From Pholiota molesta (taxonomy: Eukaryota > Basidiomycota > Agaricomycetes > Agaricales > Strophariaceae): a stretch of 64,000 nucleotides of DNA. Numbering within the stretch: the first letter of the stretch is position 1; each line of letters begins with the position of its first letter. A program made the translations under genes and the position numbers. The stretch covers positions 1 to 64,000 of the forward strand of contig JACGCK010000032.1 of NCBI GenBank assembly GCA_014925825.1, written 5' to 3'. Positions 1 to 9,799 of the stretch are shown here, one piece after another. The notes under the pieces were generated by a model. That model did not search any database and was not told the origin of the DNA. It saw only the letters and a program-made list of their open reading frames with translations.

Positions 1-661
1 GCCGTCATCTGGTGTGAGCCCCGTACACCATCAACTGCCAGGATGAAGTTCCTCCATGCATCACTCCCCGATTTCCTGAGTGACAGAAGCCGTTCGGAAC
101 GATATCACATCGACGTCGATGAATATAGGACGAAACTATTATGTACTTTCCTCGAGAGGTGTCCTCCAACATTGGATCCGCTCTGGTCTTCCGATAATCT
201 AATGCATGCAATTGACCGAGAAGGGAGCCGTTTGTATGCAATCATGTACCTCCTTGAGAAGCAAAAGGCATCAGAGCGACTTTCGCGGGCATTTATGAAC
301 TTCAACTGCAAATTCTACGCCGAAACCTTTCTTGACGGCCGGAGCGAAATTTGCACTGATACACTAAGAATCTTGAAAGGACTGGTACGCGACACCACAA
401 CACACAATTATACCGCACGCTAACATTGTCCTACAACAGAGATTTGGTGACCGTGGCAAAGTATATCGCCATGTAGTGGGCGTGTTTGCTGAAGAGTGTG
501 CAAGGTACTGGCCCTTGATCAATGACAATGTTAAATGCGAGATAGAATCAGAGTCCCTGACCTTTATGCGGTATCTAACACATAATGTAGCAAAATTTCA
601 AGTTAATATCGGAATTCCAGTTGGCACGTTCATGAAAGTGTTTGTCAAGTTGGGTCGGTAA
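1..661 (+). CDS. NACHT-type NTPase, 3' end only (partial at window edge)
   Basis: Two exons can be read: 1-384 and 440-661, with a 55 bp intron (donor GTACGC, acceptor ACAACAG). The frame is open from base 1, so the gene starts upstream of the window. Near the start is the motif LHASLPDFL, which closely matches LHASLPDFL in the complete NACHT gene at 44723-46780; in these fungal NACHT proteins it lies just after the NTPase and winged-helix part. The NACHT core itself (Walker A and B) is not in the window. The C-terminal 70 or so residues have no motif that I know. Such proteins are STAND-class signalling NTPases, thought to act in non-self recognition in fungi. That role is family knowledge, not seen here. 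Confidence 0.6.
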
Positions 662-1231
662 TTGTCGTAATTAAATTTGTGATCGTAAATGAACACTAAA
701 GCTGAAGGCCTGGCATACACGCTCGAACAACATCGATCGCGCTCATGGAAGATGGACACGAGAAGTATCGGGAACTATACAGGCGCTAACATGCTTTGAG
801 GCGATGACTCGCCGATGAGGACGTACCCTACAATTAGCGCTGTTGTCTTGGCTCAACCTTGAGGTCCTGAAGACAGCGTCCTGTCCATGAACGTTCGGTT
901 GTGGAAAGACAGCGAGCCAGGCGTGTCCCGTAAGTCCTCCAGCAGCCAACGAAGATATCATCACTTCATGGCTTGGATGCAGGCTGGAACGAAATGCGAT
1001 CATCAGCGATGATAACGCGGCAGTTATTTGGAGGATTGGACTGGACCTAGTATCACATAGAGTGGGTTCGACGAAATGTATCATCTGCAAACGAGACCGA
1101 GCCGTAGATGGAGATTGGACCAGATGGATGGCGTTTAACTGATCAGTACGGTGTTCGTTGAATCGTTCTGTTGGGTGAAATGGGAGGAAAGAAAGATCAA
1201 TAACAATAAGGGCGCCAGTATGAATCAAAGG
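662..1231. other. intergenic stretch, no gene recognised
   Basis: A 161-codon open frame on the minus strand (743-1228) has no recognisable motif, no convincing splice context and runs into the flank of the foldback element. I treat it as chance. Confidence 0.4.
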
Positions 1232-1588
1232 GTGACACGGCGGACATTCAACTGTCAGGTCGTGCCGTCGCTTGCGCTGTCAGGTTATTGCAAGGTTATC
1301 AAAAGGTTATTGTTAGGTTGGTGTTAGGTACTGAGCGAGGATGGAATCCTAGTCAGAGTATTTGGTCACTTACTTAAATATATAGATAACAATAATGATA
1401 CTAAGGATTCAATCAAGGTCCATACTGACCCGAAGAAGATATATAATAACAGAATGGGAAATACTGTGACTGGAATTCCATCCTCGCTCGGTACCTAACA
1501 CCAACCTGACAATAACCTTGCAACAACCTGACAGCGCAAGCGACGGCACGACGTGCCACGACCTGACAGTTGAATGTCCGCCGTGTGA
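1232..1588. mobile_element. foldback/MITE-like element with about 125 bp inverted arms
   Basis: The left arm (about 1233-1361) reads ACACGGCGGACATTCAACTG and onward; the right arm (about 1462-1588) is its imperfect reverse complement. Both arms contain two CTGTCAGGT motifs and end near GAGGATGGAAT. The roughly 100 bp centre is AT-rich. Arms differ by a few substitutions and small indels, so the element is not very recent. No coding capacity and no clear target-site duplication were found. Confidence 0.65.
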
Positions 1589-2053
1589 AGGATGTACCTT
1601 GTGGATAAGCCAATGCGATTCTGAGCGCGGGTTGGTCCTCGGAGGCTACATCGCGACCAAGTTGTGTGTGGCCTATGTTACTGGAGCTGCCTCATCCAGA
1701 GGATCGCTAGAGAAAAATATGCGGGGTCAAAAGGGAGCAGAGGAGGCACGTACGAGATAGCACGGCTGGGCTTGTACTATTGGAGAGCTGTACGGATAGG
1801 CGTCAGCAAGGTGTCAGACAATTTTTATCGAAAATTGACCAACGCATTGACGCGCTTGAGCCAGTGCAACAGATACTATCGTGCATGTCTGATAACATCA
1901 AGATAATATTGTGCAAGATGTGCATGGAGGGCTATGTGGGGCAAGTCTGAAAGCATGGGCCATGGCTAGCGTTGGTTTGCATAAAAAATGTGACAGAAAG
2001 TAATATTCGAGGCAGGCAAATTCTGGAGAGAAGGCGGACTCTGAAATTACGTA
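1589..2053. other. intergenic stretch, no gene recognised
   Basis: A short plus-strand frame (1664-1906) is open but has no motif. Nothing else is supportable. Confidence 0.35.
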
Positions 2054-2141
2054 GGCGCTGTAGTGTAGCGGTTATCACTCAAGATTCTGACGCTTTCAAC
2101 TCTGACTTCTTGTAACCCCGGTTCGATTCCGGGCAGTGCCT
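2054..2141 (+). tRNA. tRNA-Gln(CTG) with 16-nt intron
   Basis: Acceptor stem GGCGCTG (2054-2060) pairs with CAGTGCC (2134-2140). The D-arm contains GTAGCGGTTAT, the T-arm is CCCGGTTCGATTCCGGG. The anticodon stem is CAAGA/TCTTG, and the loop TTCTGA places CTG at positions 34-36, which reads CAG codons (Gln). A 16-nt intron follows position 37, the canonical place. A Pol III T-run follows. A second copy with a different intron lies at 12210-12309 on the other strand. Confidence 0.92.
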
Positions 2142-2159
2142 GTCTGTTCTTCTACTATC

Positions 2160-2169
2160 TTTTTTTTTT
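2160..2169 (+). terminator. Pol III terminator of the tRNA-Gln
   Basis: A run of ten T bases begins 19 bp after the tRNA 3' end, as expected for RNA polymerase III termination. Confidence 0.7.
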
Positions 2170-2464
2170 GGGTAGGTGGCACGGGCATTGTTGTTGGTTT
2201 TTTTTTTTTTTTTTTTTGAATCCATTCACTGTCCATTGAGGCCTTAGCCTTATGTAGGACGTCTACCTATGTACTGTCTAAAATGCCCATGTCTATATAC
2301 ATTTGTTGTTGGTTGTTAGGCACAGACGGCTATTGTCCCCCATTGTGCTTGGGCCTGCGCGTCGCTTGTTCTCCAATCCGGCGCTACCACCAAGCTACCA
2401 CTCATCTCCTTCTATCTCTCCCACCCAGCTCCCACCAGAACCTCCACCCAACCTCCACCCACCG

Positions 2465-3705
2465 ATGCTCGACTCCTCTCCCGTGCCCCTCCCCGCCCGC
2501 AGGCCGCTGAAGCGCTCGGCATCGACGGCCTCGCTCGCGTCTCTGCCCACCCCTCCCCGCACGCACAGAAAACACGCTCGCGGCCGGTCCAGGGGCTCGT
2601 GCGACAGCGACAGCGATGACCATGCCATCCTGTCCACCGATGACGAGGCGCCGGACGCCCCCCGCAAGCCCAAGAAGCGCAGGACAGGCCCCGTGCCCGC
2701 CGATGAGGACGCGTTTTGGCTCGCATCTGAAGCGACAGCGGAGGCTGCGACGGCAGGATCGTCGCAGGTAGCCAGCGCGGGTGTCATCGCCGCAGGGATG
2801 GGGAAATCTCACCCTGCGCCTCTGCTCTATCGGCGGATAATGGCCCAGCAGCAGCAGCAGGCTGAGGTGGCACCCGTGTCCCCGCCGCCCTCGCATCGCA
2901 GGCCTGCACCCGTCGCGTCTCCGAAGCGCGCCTCCGACACCGCACCGTCGCCGCCCACGACGCCCCGCACGCGCTCCGCCACCAAGCGCGCCGCGTTGCT
3001 GCGCGACTCGCCTTCCAACCCGTTCCTCGCGACGCCACAGAAGGTCGCGGACAGCGCGAGCCCGAGTCCCGCCGTGAGCAGCGCCACCCCGAGCCCGCAC
3101 ACCCCGCACAACCACGAGAAGCCGACCTTGACCTACGTATTGTGAGTGTTCTTCTGCCCCTCCTATCACTGCTGGAGGCAATGTTGGAAACAGCCTATGA
3201 TGAAAAGGTTCCAAGGCTGTTCTTTTTGGAACAGCCTATGCGACTGTTTTCGGGCTGTTTTCACTTGGCTCCAGCAGTGTATCGAGAAACCCTAGGCTCA
3301 TGACTCCTCTTCTCCAGCCGCGGCGTCCGTCGCACGTACCAGAACCCGCTGTACAACCACGCCGCAGACAGGCCGCTCTCCCCGCCCCCGGCGTCGCTGC
3401 TCCCCATCGACCACCCGGAGTACTCGCCGCCCATCCATTGCACGCCGAAACTCCTTTTCCCCGCTGCGCACCGCAATCTGCGCGGCAAGAAGAAGACCGC
3501 GCCCCGTGCGCGTTCGCCGTCGCTCAGTGGCGACGAGCTGAGTGGAGACGAGCGGGAGGGGCCTGGTATTAGGCCGCAGAAGCTGGACTTTGGCAAGGCG
3601 GAGAACAAGGATGCTAAAAAGAAGGATGGGAAGAAGGCTAAGGCACAACGGGTCCAAACCCTCGATCAGGAGCTGAAGGCCGCTGGCGACGACGTGTTCC
3701 TCTGA
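2465..3705 (+). CDS. Ser/Pro-rich nuclear-type protein with conserved FRG C-terminal block (unrecognised)
   Basis: Two exons, 2465-3141 and 3318-3705, give 354 residues in one frame. The start chosen is MLDSSP; an upstream in-frame ATG at 2303 would add a poorly biased leader. The N-terminal two thirds is disordered, with many SP/TP sites, a basic RKPKKRR patch that looks like a nuclear localisation signal, and a QQQQQ run. Across the splice junction it reads TYVFRGVRRTYQNPLYNH, a compact segment that looks conserved, followed by CTPKLLFP. I do not recognise the family; a cell-cycle or transcription-linked regulator would fit the SP/TP density but is only a guess. The intron holds a small MITE (3167-3279). 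Confidence 0.7.
3167..3279. mobile_element. 113-bp CACTA-like MITE inside an intron
   Basis: The element starts CACTGCTGGAG and ends CTCCAGCAGTG; inverted repeats of about 28 bp extend inward to AAACAGCC / GGCTGTTT with few mismatches. It is flanked by TAT on both sides (3164-3166 and 3280-3282). A CACT terminus plus a 3-bp duplication is what CACTA/EnSpm-derived MITEs show. It lies wholly within the 176-bp intron of the gene at 2465-3705, which splices in frame around it. Confidence 0.75.
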
Positions 3706-4500
3706 TCGCCCTGCTGTACTCTTTCGGTGTCGATCGTCTTTCAATCGTTGCGTGCGTTCCTGCGAGGGCCACTTCATCCTATCTCTTCCGCCCTGCGCGT
3801 CGTTATCGTTGTTTGCCATCATCTTGCCTCGTTTTGTCACCGACCACCCCATACACTCCCTTGCTCCTTCAACTTTCTCCTTTCCCTTTACCTCGATTTG
3901 CGACACCTCCTCTCTAGTTTTGTAATCTGAATCCCGAATCTTCTTGCCATCCATCCTATCGCGTTACCCCATCCTACAATCTACACCTACCCGCACGCCG
4001 TGATACACCCCCGCACATCCTAATCCTCCGCCGCGCCGCCTGCGGCCGCTTAACCGAGTCTTTGGCGCACATCTAATCTTGGTCGGACGCGCGGTTTTTT
4101 TCGAGCTGACCACGAAGCGCCGACCGCCGCCCGTCCTTCCGTTGCCTTGACCCCTCTCCGTCCTTCTTGCACCCTCACCCCACCGACGACTTAGACTTAA
4201 CTGCTGACCCACGCGACTGCGCCGCGAGCGCGGTATGTATGATACATCTCGTTGTTGTTGTTGTTGTTGTTCCATATGTACTGCTGTTCGTCCGCGATAG
4301 GGTCTATGGTCTATGGTTTCGGATTATGCTGCATGCTGTTCCTTGCTCGCTGCGTCGGTGGTGGTGGGCCCGTGTTGCCTGATATACATATATTCTTCTC
4401 TAAATACATACATACATGAATGAATGAATGATAGCTACTTAAGTACGCATGCCAGATATATAACGTACCGTACCGTAACATAAATACAGATCTTGGGTGC
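3706..4500. other. 3' flank and intergenic DNA with simple repeats
   Basis: Pyrimidine-rich 3' flank of the preceding gene, then a (TTG)n run near 4252-4272 and short CATA and GAAT runs near 4405-4430. No gene is seen on either strand. Confidence 0.5.
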
Positions 4501-4510
4501 CCACCCATGC

Positions 4511-6420
4511 ATGTCAACGCTCGACGTCTCATCAACAGAACAGTGATATGGCCCAGGATTCCCAACTTCTCAGTAGCCTAACTAGTATTTATATCCCGGC
4601 ATCCATTGATTATCATTCGATGCAGTGGCACGAGTGTTCCATCGAACTGATTCGAATCGTCATTATACATGTCCGCGGCGCTCCCAGGAGCCAGGCCTAC
4701 TGATAATTTCCTACCACGACCGTCCCATCCGCAACCTCGACGCCTGTCGTCGACCTTGAGAGTGAATCTTGAAGCTTGAAGCTTGAAGCTGTGAAGCCTC
4801 AAACACAGAGTTCAAGCGGCGCATAATTGAACCCACCTTCCGGTCAGCTCATGGCTGGGCTGGCGAATGCTACCCTCGGGCTGTAAGAAACATCTGACTG
4901 TCCTCCCGTCGTCCCTCTTTAATGACAGTAGCACCAGTACACAAGCCAGCGATGGGGCGTCTAGTCTGGTAACCCCTAACTACGATTTGGACGCTGTGGC
5001 CTATGTGACTGTCGGAATACTAGGGGTGTGTTCGCCATTTCAAGAATTTATCTATGCTGTATATGCGCCATTTTCTGACTCGTGCGACGGTCCCATTCCG
5101 CCGATCAGGCAATTATATGGGACATCTTCAGCAACTTTGGAGAAGACTACGCGCCCATTCAAAGATGGCCCGTCGGCTTACCTGTTATTGTATACTTTCT
5201 TTCCCGGTGAGTGTCTCATTTTACCCATTTTACTTGACGAAACCAAAACTAACAAAATTCTTTTCGCTTTTTCAGGATAACAATCTTGTCATGTTTTGTT
5301 CTTATAGTCATATTCAGCAGTATGCTCCATCCCTGAGGCATATTATTTACTGACATTTCATGATCTTCTCAGCTGGCACTAACATGGATTGTGCCACCTT
5401 ATTACGCGCAACACACTGGACATTCGCATTCGGTCTATCCCTCACGACGCTTCTGCTAGCCCTCCGCGCACGCGCGGTGTACCAGACCCAAAAACGCGTC
5501 GCCAATCTGCTCTCCGCTCTGTGGCTTGGGGTGGTCGCCGCCGCCTTAATGGAGACAGCCCTCGGAAGCTTGGGGCGACGCGACGTGTCTTCCGGGCGCT
5601 GCGTCAACGTGCACACGATCACCCCCTTCATTATCGCGACGACGATCGTGCCCATGGCCAACGACACCGCCGTCTTCTGCGCAACTACGTGGAAGCTGGT
5701 GCAGAACTCGCATGGGGAGCTCACGGTGCGGCGCGGGCTGATGGTCGCGCTCTTCGGTCGCCGCTTGCCCTCGTTCTCGCGGACGCTACTGAGAGATGGG
5801 CAAGCGTACTTCCTGTACGTTTACTCGTCCTGCAGAACGCCATAAACCCCTGCTCATTTAGCGCGCGCGATACCGGGACTAACGCCACCAGGACCACTGT
5901 CGTTGTGTCTGCCACCACGATAGGTATATTCTGCTCCGCCCCGCAGGCGGTGGCAGGCTTTAGCGCCCTCCTCGGCTACCTGAACGTCGGGGTGATGCAC
6001 CTTATGGTGTGCAAGATCTACCGCAAGACGCGGCTCGGCGCGCGCAGGCCGGATAGTATGGTGGAGTTGGACGCTGCGCTGTCCCTTGGCCCCATCGCAT
6101 TCCGCGCGCGAGGCGCTTCGTCCTCCGTCGCAATGCATGCCGATAGCAGCGCCGACACGGATAAAGGTGCGGATCTGGTGCAGCAGAAACTAAGGGAGGA
6201 CGACGAGGAAGGAGCGGTTGATGTTGGGGGAAGGGAAGACTGATTGATGCATCGATGCAGAGCTGCGATCTGAGAGTGAATCGAAATAGTCATTAAATAA
6301 AGTGGTTAATTTTATTGCAGACATTCAAAGAGTACAAGCGACGGCAACTGACGTGCATCTGGCTTTCTATACATATGTATGGTAGCTAGCGTAGAATGTA
6401 TATTTAGCCTATGTTAGGGT
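4511..6420. repeat. duplication unit A of the membrane-protein array (plus orientation)
   Basis: The unit covers a promoter segment (from about 4511, CATCAACAGAACAGTGATATGG), gene A, and about 180 bp of 3' flank. Matching promoter, gene and 3'-flank segments recur in inverted orientation at about 7280-9670 and 9800-11730. Confidence 0.65.
4867..6243 (+). CDS. multi-pass membrane protein, DUF6533-like (copy A, intact)
   Basis: Five exons (4867-5025, 5109-5206, 5276-5319, 5373-5814, 5862-6243) join in frame to 374 residues. All introns are GT-AG and 46-83 bp long. Hydrophobic segments number about seven: AVAYVTVGILG with AIIWDIF, LPVIVYFLSRITILSCFVLIVIF, then around residues 120, 150, 190, 260 and 285. 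The IWDIFSNFGEDY...LSRI segment resembles the N-terminal DUF6533 pattern of basidiomycete 7TM-like proteins. The last 75 residues are hydrophilic and acidic, probably cytosolic. Function is unknown; receptor- or transporter-like roles are only suggestions. It is the only intact member of the array. Confidence 0.8.
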
Positions 6421-6914
6421 GGAGATTCCTCCACGCCCTCAGTATGGAAATACTTGCAGATAAGAGGACTGACTGCATCTGTCAGAGGCACTGTTGGTCT
6501 GGTGGCAGCCCCTTCAATAGATAAACCCTAGCATAGCTATACTCGTATACTTACTGACCTCTTCAAGTTTACCATATCGTCAATCGGTGTCGTTTTAATA
6601 GGCTAGCGCTTTTGTCTCGAGCGCTTCCCCGTATTTCACCTGGTACCACTGTAGCTGTCTCTTTTACTTTCTCTTTTTTCTGTTCCCTTCTTTTCTTATT
6701 GTCTTTTCATTTGTTTCCTCGCATACTTTTTCCGAGGAAAGGATAGGACAATCCATATATTTCATTTTAACCGGTGCTACTTTCGATAACATCCGGACAG
6801 GGTCCTTATAAGTACATTGGCTCGATGGGTTGGCCCAGGGTTGGCCATCACTTAGATTGAAAGAGTGGCGAACATGCTACATCATAAAAGAAGCCCCTAC
6901 TGCTCAGCCTCGAT
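6244..6914. other. intergenic DNA between inverted copies
   Basis: The first 180 bp or so is homologous, in inverted orientation, to the 3' flanks of copies B and C. The rest (about 6420-6910) is unique, with a pyrimidine-rich stretch near 6660-6720, and has no gene. Confidence 0.45.
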
Positions 6915-7250
6915 GCATCAATCAAGGCTTCCCTTCCCCAACCACCAACAACTCCTTCCTCGTTGTCCTCCCCAATTTTATGCTGCTCCAAATCCACACC
7001 TCTATCCGATTCCGTGCCGGCGCTGCAATTGGCATTCGCGCGCGGAAAGCAATGAGTCCAAGGGACAGTGGTCAGTGCAGAGTCCAAATCCACCGCGGTT
7101 TCCGGCCTGCGCACGCGGGGCCGCGTCTTGCAGTATGTCTTGCACACTATAAGGTGCATCACGCCGATGTTCAGAAAGCCGAGGAGGGTGCTGACAAGGT
7201 GCTGAACTCGAAGCGCTCCACAGATTGCGGGGGATCGTGGTGATGGAATG
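6915..7250 (-). pseudogene. 3' fragment of the DUF6533-like family
   Basis: On the minus strand the frame reads STLLGFLNIGVMHLIVCKTY and continues to an acidic tail, matching the last 110 residues of copy A (SALLGYLNVGVMHLMVCKIY). No upstream exons are present; the next sequence is the 3' flank of copy B. It is a truncated relic of a further copy. Confidence 0.75.
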
Positions 7251-7455
7251 AAGGCGCTAATCCACCTCACAAGACCGGCCAGATATACATTCTGCTCTAA
7301 CTACCGTGCATACATATATAGCGGTGGTGCACGTCACTTGTCGTCGCTACTCTTTGGGTGTCTCCAATAAGATAGACCACGGTAGTACTCGTTAAATAAT
7401 CATTTCTATGCGCTCCGCTTCGATCCATGCAAAAATCTTCCCTTCCCCAACGCCA

Positions 7456-8819
7456 TCAACCCCTTCCTTCCCCGCCGACCTCCCCAATTTTCTGCTCCTC
7501 CAAATCCACATCTATATCCGTACCGGCGCTGTCATCGGCACGCGGTGCGGTAGCGGACGAATCCCCTCGCGCGCGGAAAGCAATGGGCCCAAGGGACAGC
7601 CGCACAGAGTTCAAGTCCACCGTACTATCCGGCCTGCGCACGCCAAGCCGGGTCTTGCGGTATATCTTGCAGGCCATTAAGTGCATGATTCCGGTGTTGA
7701 TGCAGCCGAGAAGTGTGCTGTAGCCCGCCAGGTTCTGTGGGGCAATGCAGAATATACCTATTGTGACGACGGATACAACAGCGGTGGTGCTGATGATATT
7801 GATGTGAGTATTAAATACGGTTGAGTAAGTGGATGTTTTTAGAATATTTTATGCAAATTTTATGATTAGAATAAACGCACCAGAAGTACGCTTGTCCGTC
7901 TCTCAATAATGTCCTCGAGAACGAAGGCAAGCGATGACCAAAGATGGCAATCCTGAATCCTTTTCGGATGGTCAATTCCTCGTGAGATGTCTGCACCAAT
8001 TTCCACGTTATCGCACAAAATAAGACAATATCATTGACCATAGGGACAATCGTCGTCGCGATAATGAAGGGAGTGACCGTGAGCGCGATGAAACAGCGTC
8101 CTGAAGATTCCTGGCGCATCGCAACGCTACCTGGGCCTGTTTCGACCAAGGAAGCGGAAACGACACCGAGCCACAGAATGCAGAGGAGGTTGGCTATCCA
8201 TTTCCGGTCCTGATACACTGCGCGGGCGCGGAGGACCAAAAGGAGGGTTGTTAGGGACAGACTGAATGCGAAGGACCAGTGTATCGCGCGCAAGAAGGTC
8301 ACACAATCCACACCCACAACCGCTGAGAAGGTCATCAAATGTTAGTAGATGTCGTAGCTGCGCTAATGAGGAAGAAGCATACTGTTATATATGACTATAA
8401 TGAAAAAACATAACAAAGTGGTTATTCTGCAAAAATCATACTTTATTAGCCTATGCTTTCGCTACTCGAAATTAAGGAGCACACACCGGGAAAGAAAATA
8501 TACAACAATCGGTGGCCCTATAGACGATCTCTGGATGAGCTCGTAGTCTTCCCCAAGATTGCTGAAGATGTCCCATATAACTGCCTAATCGGCGGAAGGA
8601 GGCCGGCGCACGACTCAGAAATGGCGCATATATAAAAGAGATAGAATTTAAATGGCAAACGCACCCCTAGTATTCCAACAGCCACATAAGCCACGAGGTT
8701 CAAATCGTAACTAGGGGGTGATAGACTAGGTACCCCATTGTTGGCTTGTGTACTGGTGCTAGTGTTATCAAAAAAAAAGACGACAGGAGAATAGTCAGAT
8801 GTTTCCTACAGGGTAGCAT
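7456..8819 (-). pseudogene. DUF6533-like membrane protein, copy B (frameshifted)
   Basis: The exon layout is the same as copy A: exon 1 8665-8819, exon 2 8487-8584, exon 3 8383-8426, exon 4 7881-8322, exon 5 from about 7800 to 7456. Exons 2-4 have exactly the lengths of copy A (98, 44, 442). Exon 1 is 155 bp instead of a multiple of three: a run of nine T after GTCGTC shifts the frame before the first membrane segment. The acceptor of intron 4 also lacks an AG where copy A has one. Exon 5 is open and well conserved (AGYSTLLGCINTGIMHLMACKIY). Either a young pseudogene or, for the T-run only, a base-calling error. Confidence 0.75.
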
Positions 8820-9050
8820 TCGCCAGTCCAGCCATGGGCTAGTTGAAAGGCGAGTTATGTTGTGGGCCGGCTGAACCCTGCGTTTGGGACTTCAAGCTTC
8901 ACTCACAAGGTGGACGACAGGCGTCGAAATTGCGGATGGAAGTTGTGGTAGGAGACTATCAGTTGGCCCTGGTCCTGGGAGTACTTACCGCGAACATTTA
9001 TACCAACTATTTTTATCTCTGGAACACTAAAAATCACACGCTTTTCGTGC

Positions 9051-9554
9051 GGGGATACACAATCTTATACAATCCTAGGCGCTCGCATACTGCGCTCCAC
9101 TCTTCATAGTCACACCGACCCGTTCACTGTCACGTCCGCCTGCTAACACTGGTCATGCACAGAAATTTACACAAGTTCAATAGATTTTTAAGCCAGAACC
9201 ACCTAATAACTATAAATCACTAAAAGACCTAAATACTAAATTTAAGCCGTTACCGAACCCTAATCAGAAAAGAAGCACAGGAGCTTCTTGGGAACTGCAT
9301 TACTCAGGCGTTGGGAAATTTGGTTCATGTGGCATCAACTTGAATGTGGCATGCAACATAACTAGGATTAGCTAGTGATCGACTGTCATCACTTAAGGAG
9401 TCTGTAAAGGAGACTAAGGATTAGCGGCGATGAGTGTGACTGTGTGCAGCGGCTGCAGCCGAGCGCGTGTGAGGGTCGAGTGTGAATGTGAACGGCGATA
9501 CCGGGGTGAGCTCACTGTCGGCTCACTGTGAGAGCGCCTAACTAGGGGAATTCC
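9051..9554. mobile_element. 504-bp Mutator-like non-autonomous insertion
   Basis: The segment is flanked by CTTTTCGTGC on both sides (9041-9050 and 9555-9564). The related promoters of copies A and C run straight through this point without it. Its ends share TAGGCGCTC in inverted orientation (near 9078 and 9535), and the outermost bases begin GGGG / GGAA. A 9-10 bp duplication fits Mutator-like elements. There is no coding capacity. Confidence 0.65.
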
Positions 9555-9669
9555 CTTTTCGTGCTACTGCGTTGAATGAAAATCAATGGATGAAAGGAAA
9601 TCAATACTAATTAGGCTTCCGAGAGACTTGAAACCTCTTGGAACTCCCATATCGCTGTTCTGTTGTTGC

Positions 9670-9782
9670 AACGGAGGTCGAATCCCTACCAAATGCATCA
9701 CGCCGACGTTCAGGAAGCTGAGGAGGCCGCTAAAGCCTTCCGCGGCTTGAGGGGCGAAGCAGAACATGTATCTTATAATCAT
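9670..9782 (-). pseudogene. short 3' fragment of the DUF6533-like family
   Basis: The minus-strand frame contains FAPQAAEGFSGLLSFLNVGVMHLVG, equal to the exon-5 start region of copies A-C, and then stops matching at the edge of the promoter segment of unit B. A junction relic of the duplication. Confidence 0.7.
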
Positions 9783-9799
9783 GGAACAAAAGCGCTAAT

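Larger units (their letters stand above)
7280..9670. repeat. duplication unit B (inverted)
   Basis: Contains the 3' flank (about 7280-7450), gene B, and promoter segments (about 8820-9050 and 9565-9670) split by a 504-bp insertion. All parts are homologous to units A and C. Confidence 0.6.

Noticed and set aside
2402..3214. 270-codon frame on the minus strand opposite the gene at 2465-3705
   Set aside because: It is Arg/Gly/Ala-rich low complexity produced by the GC-rich coding strand; the plus strand splices cleanly and carries conserved segments.
9661..9680. Possible tRNA T-arm (GGTCGAATCCCTACC)
   Set aside because: No matching acceptor, D- or anticodon arm nearby; it lies in the promoter segment of unit B.
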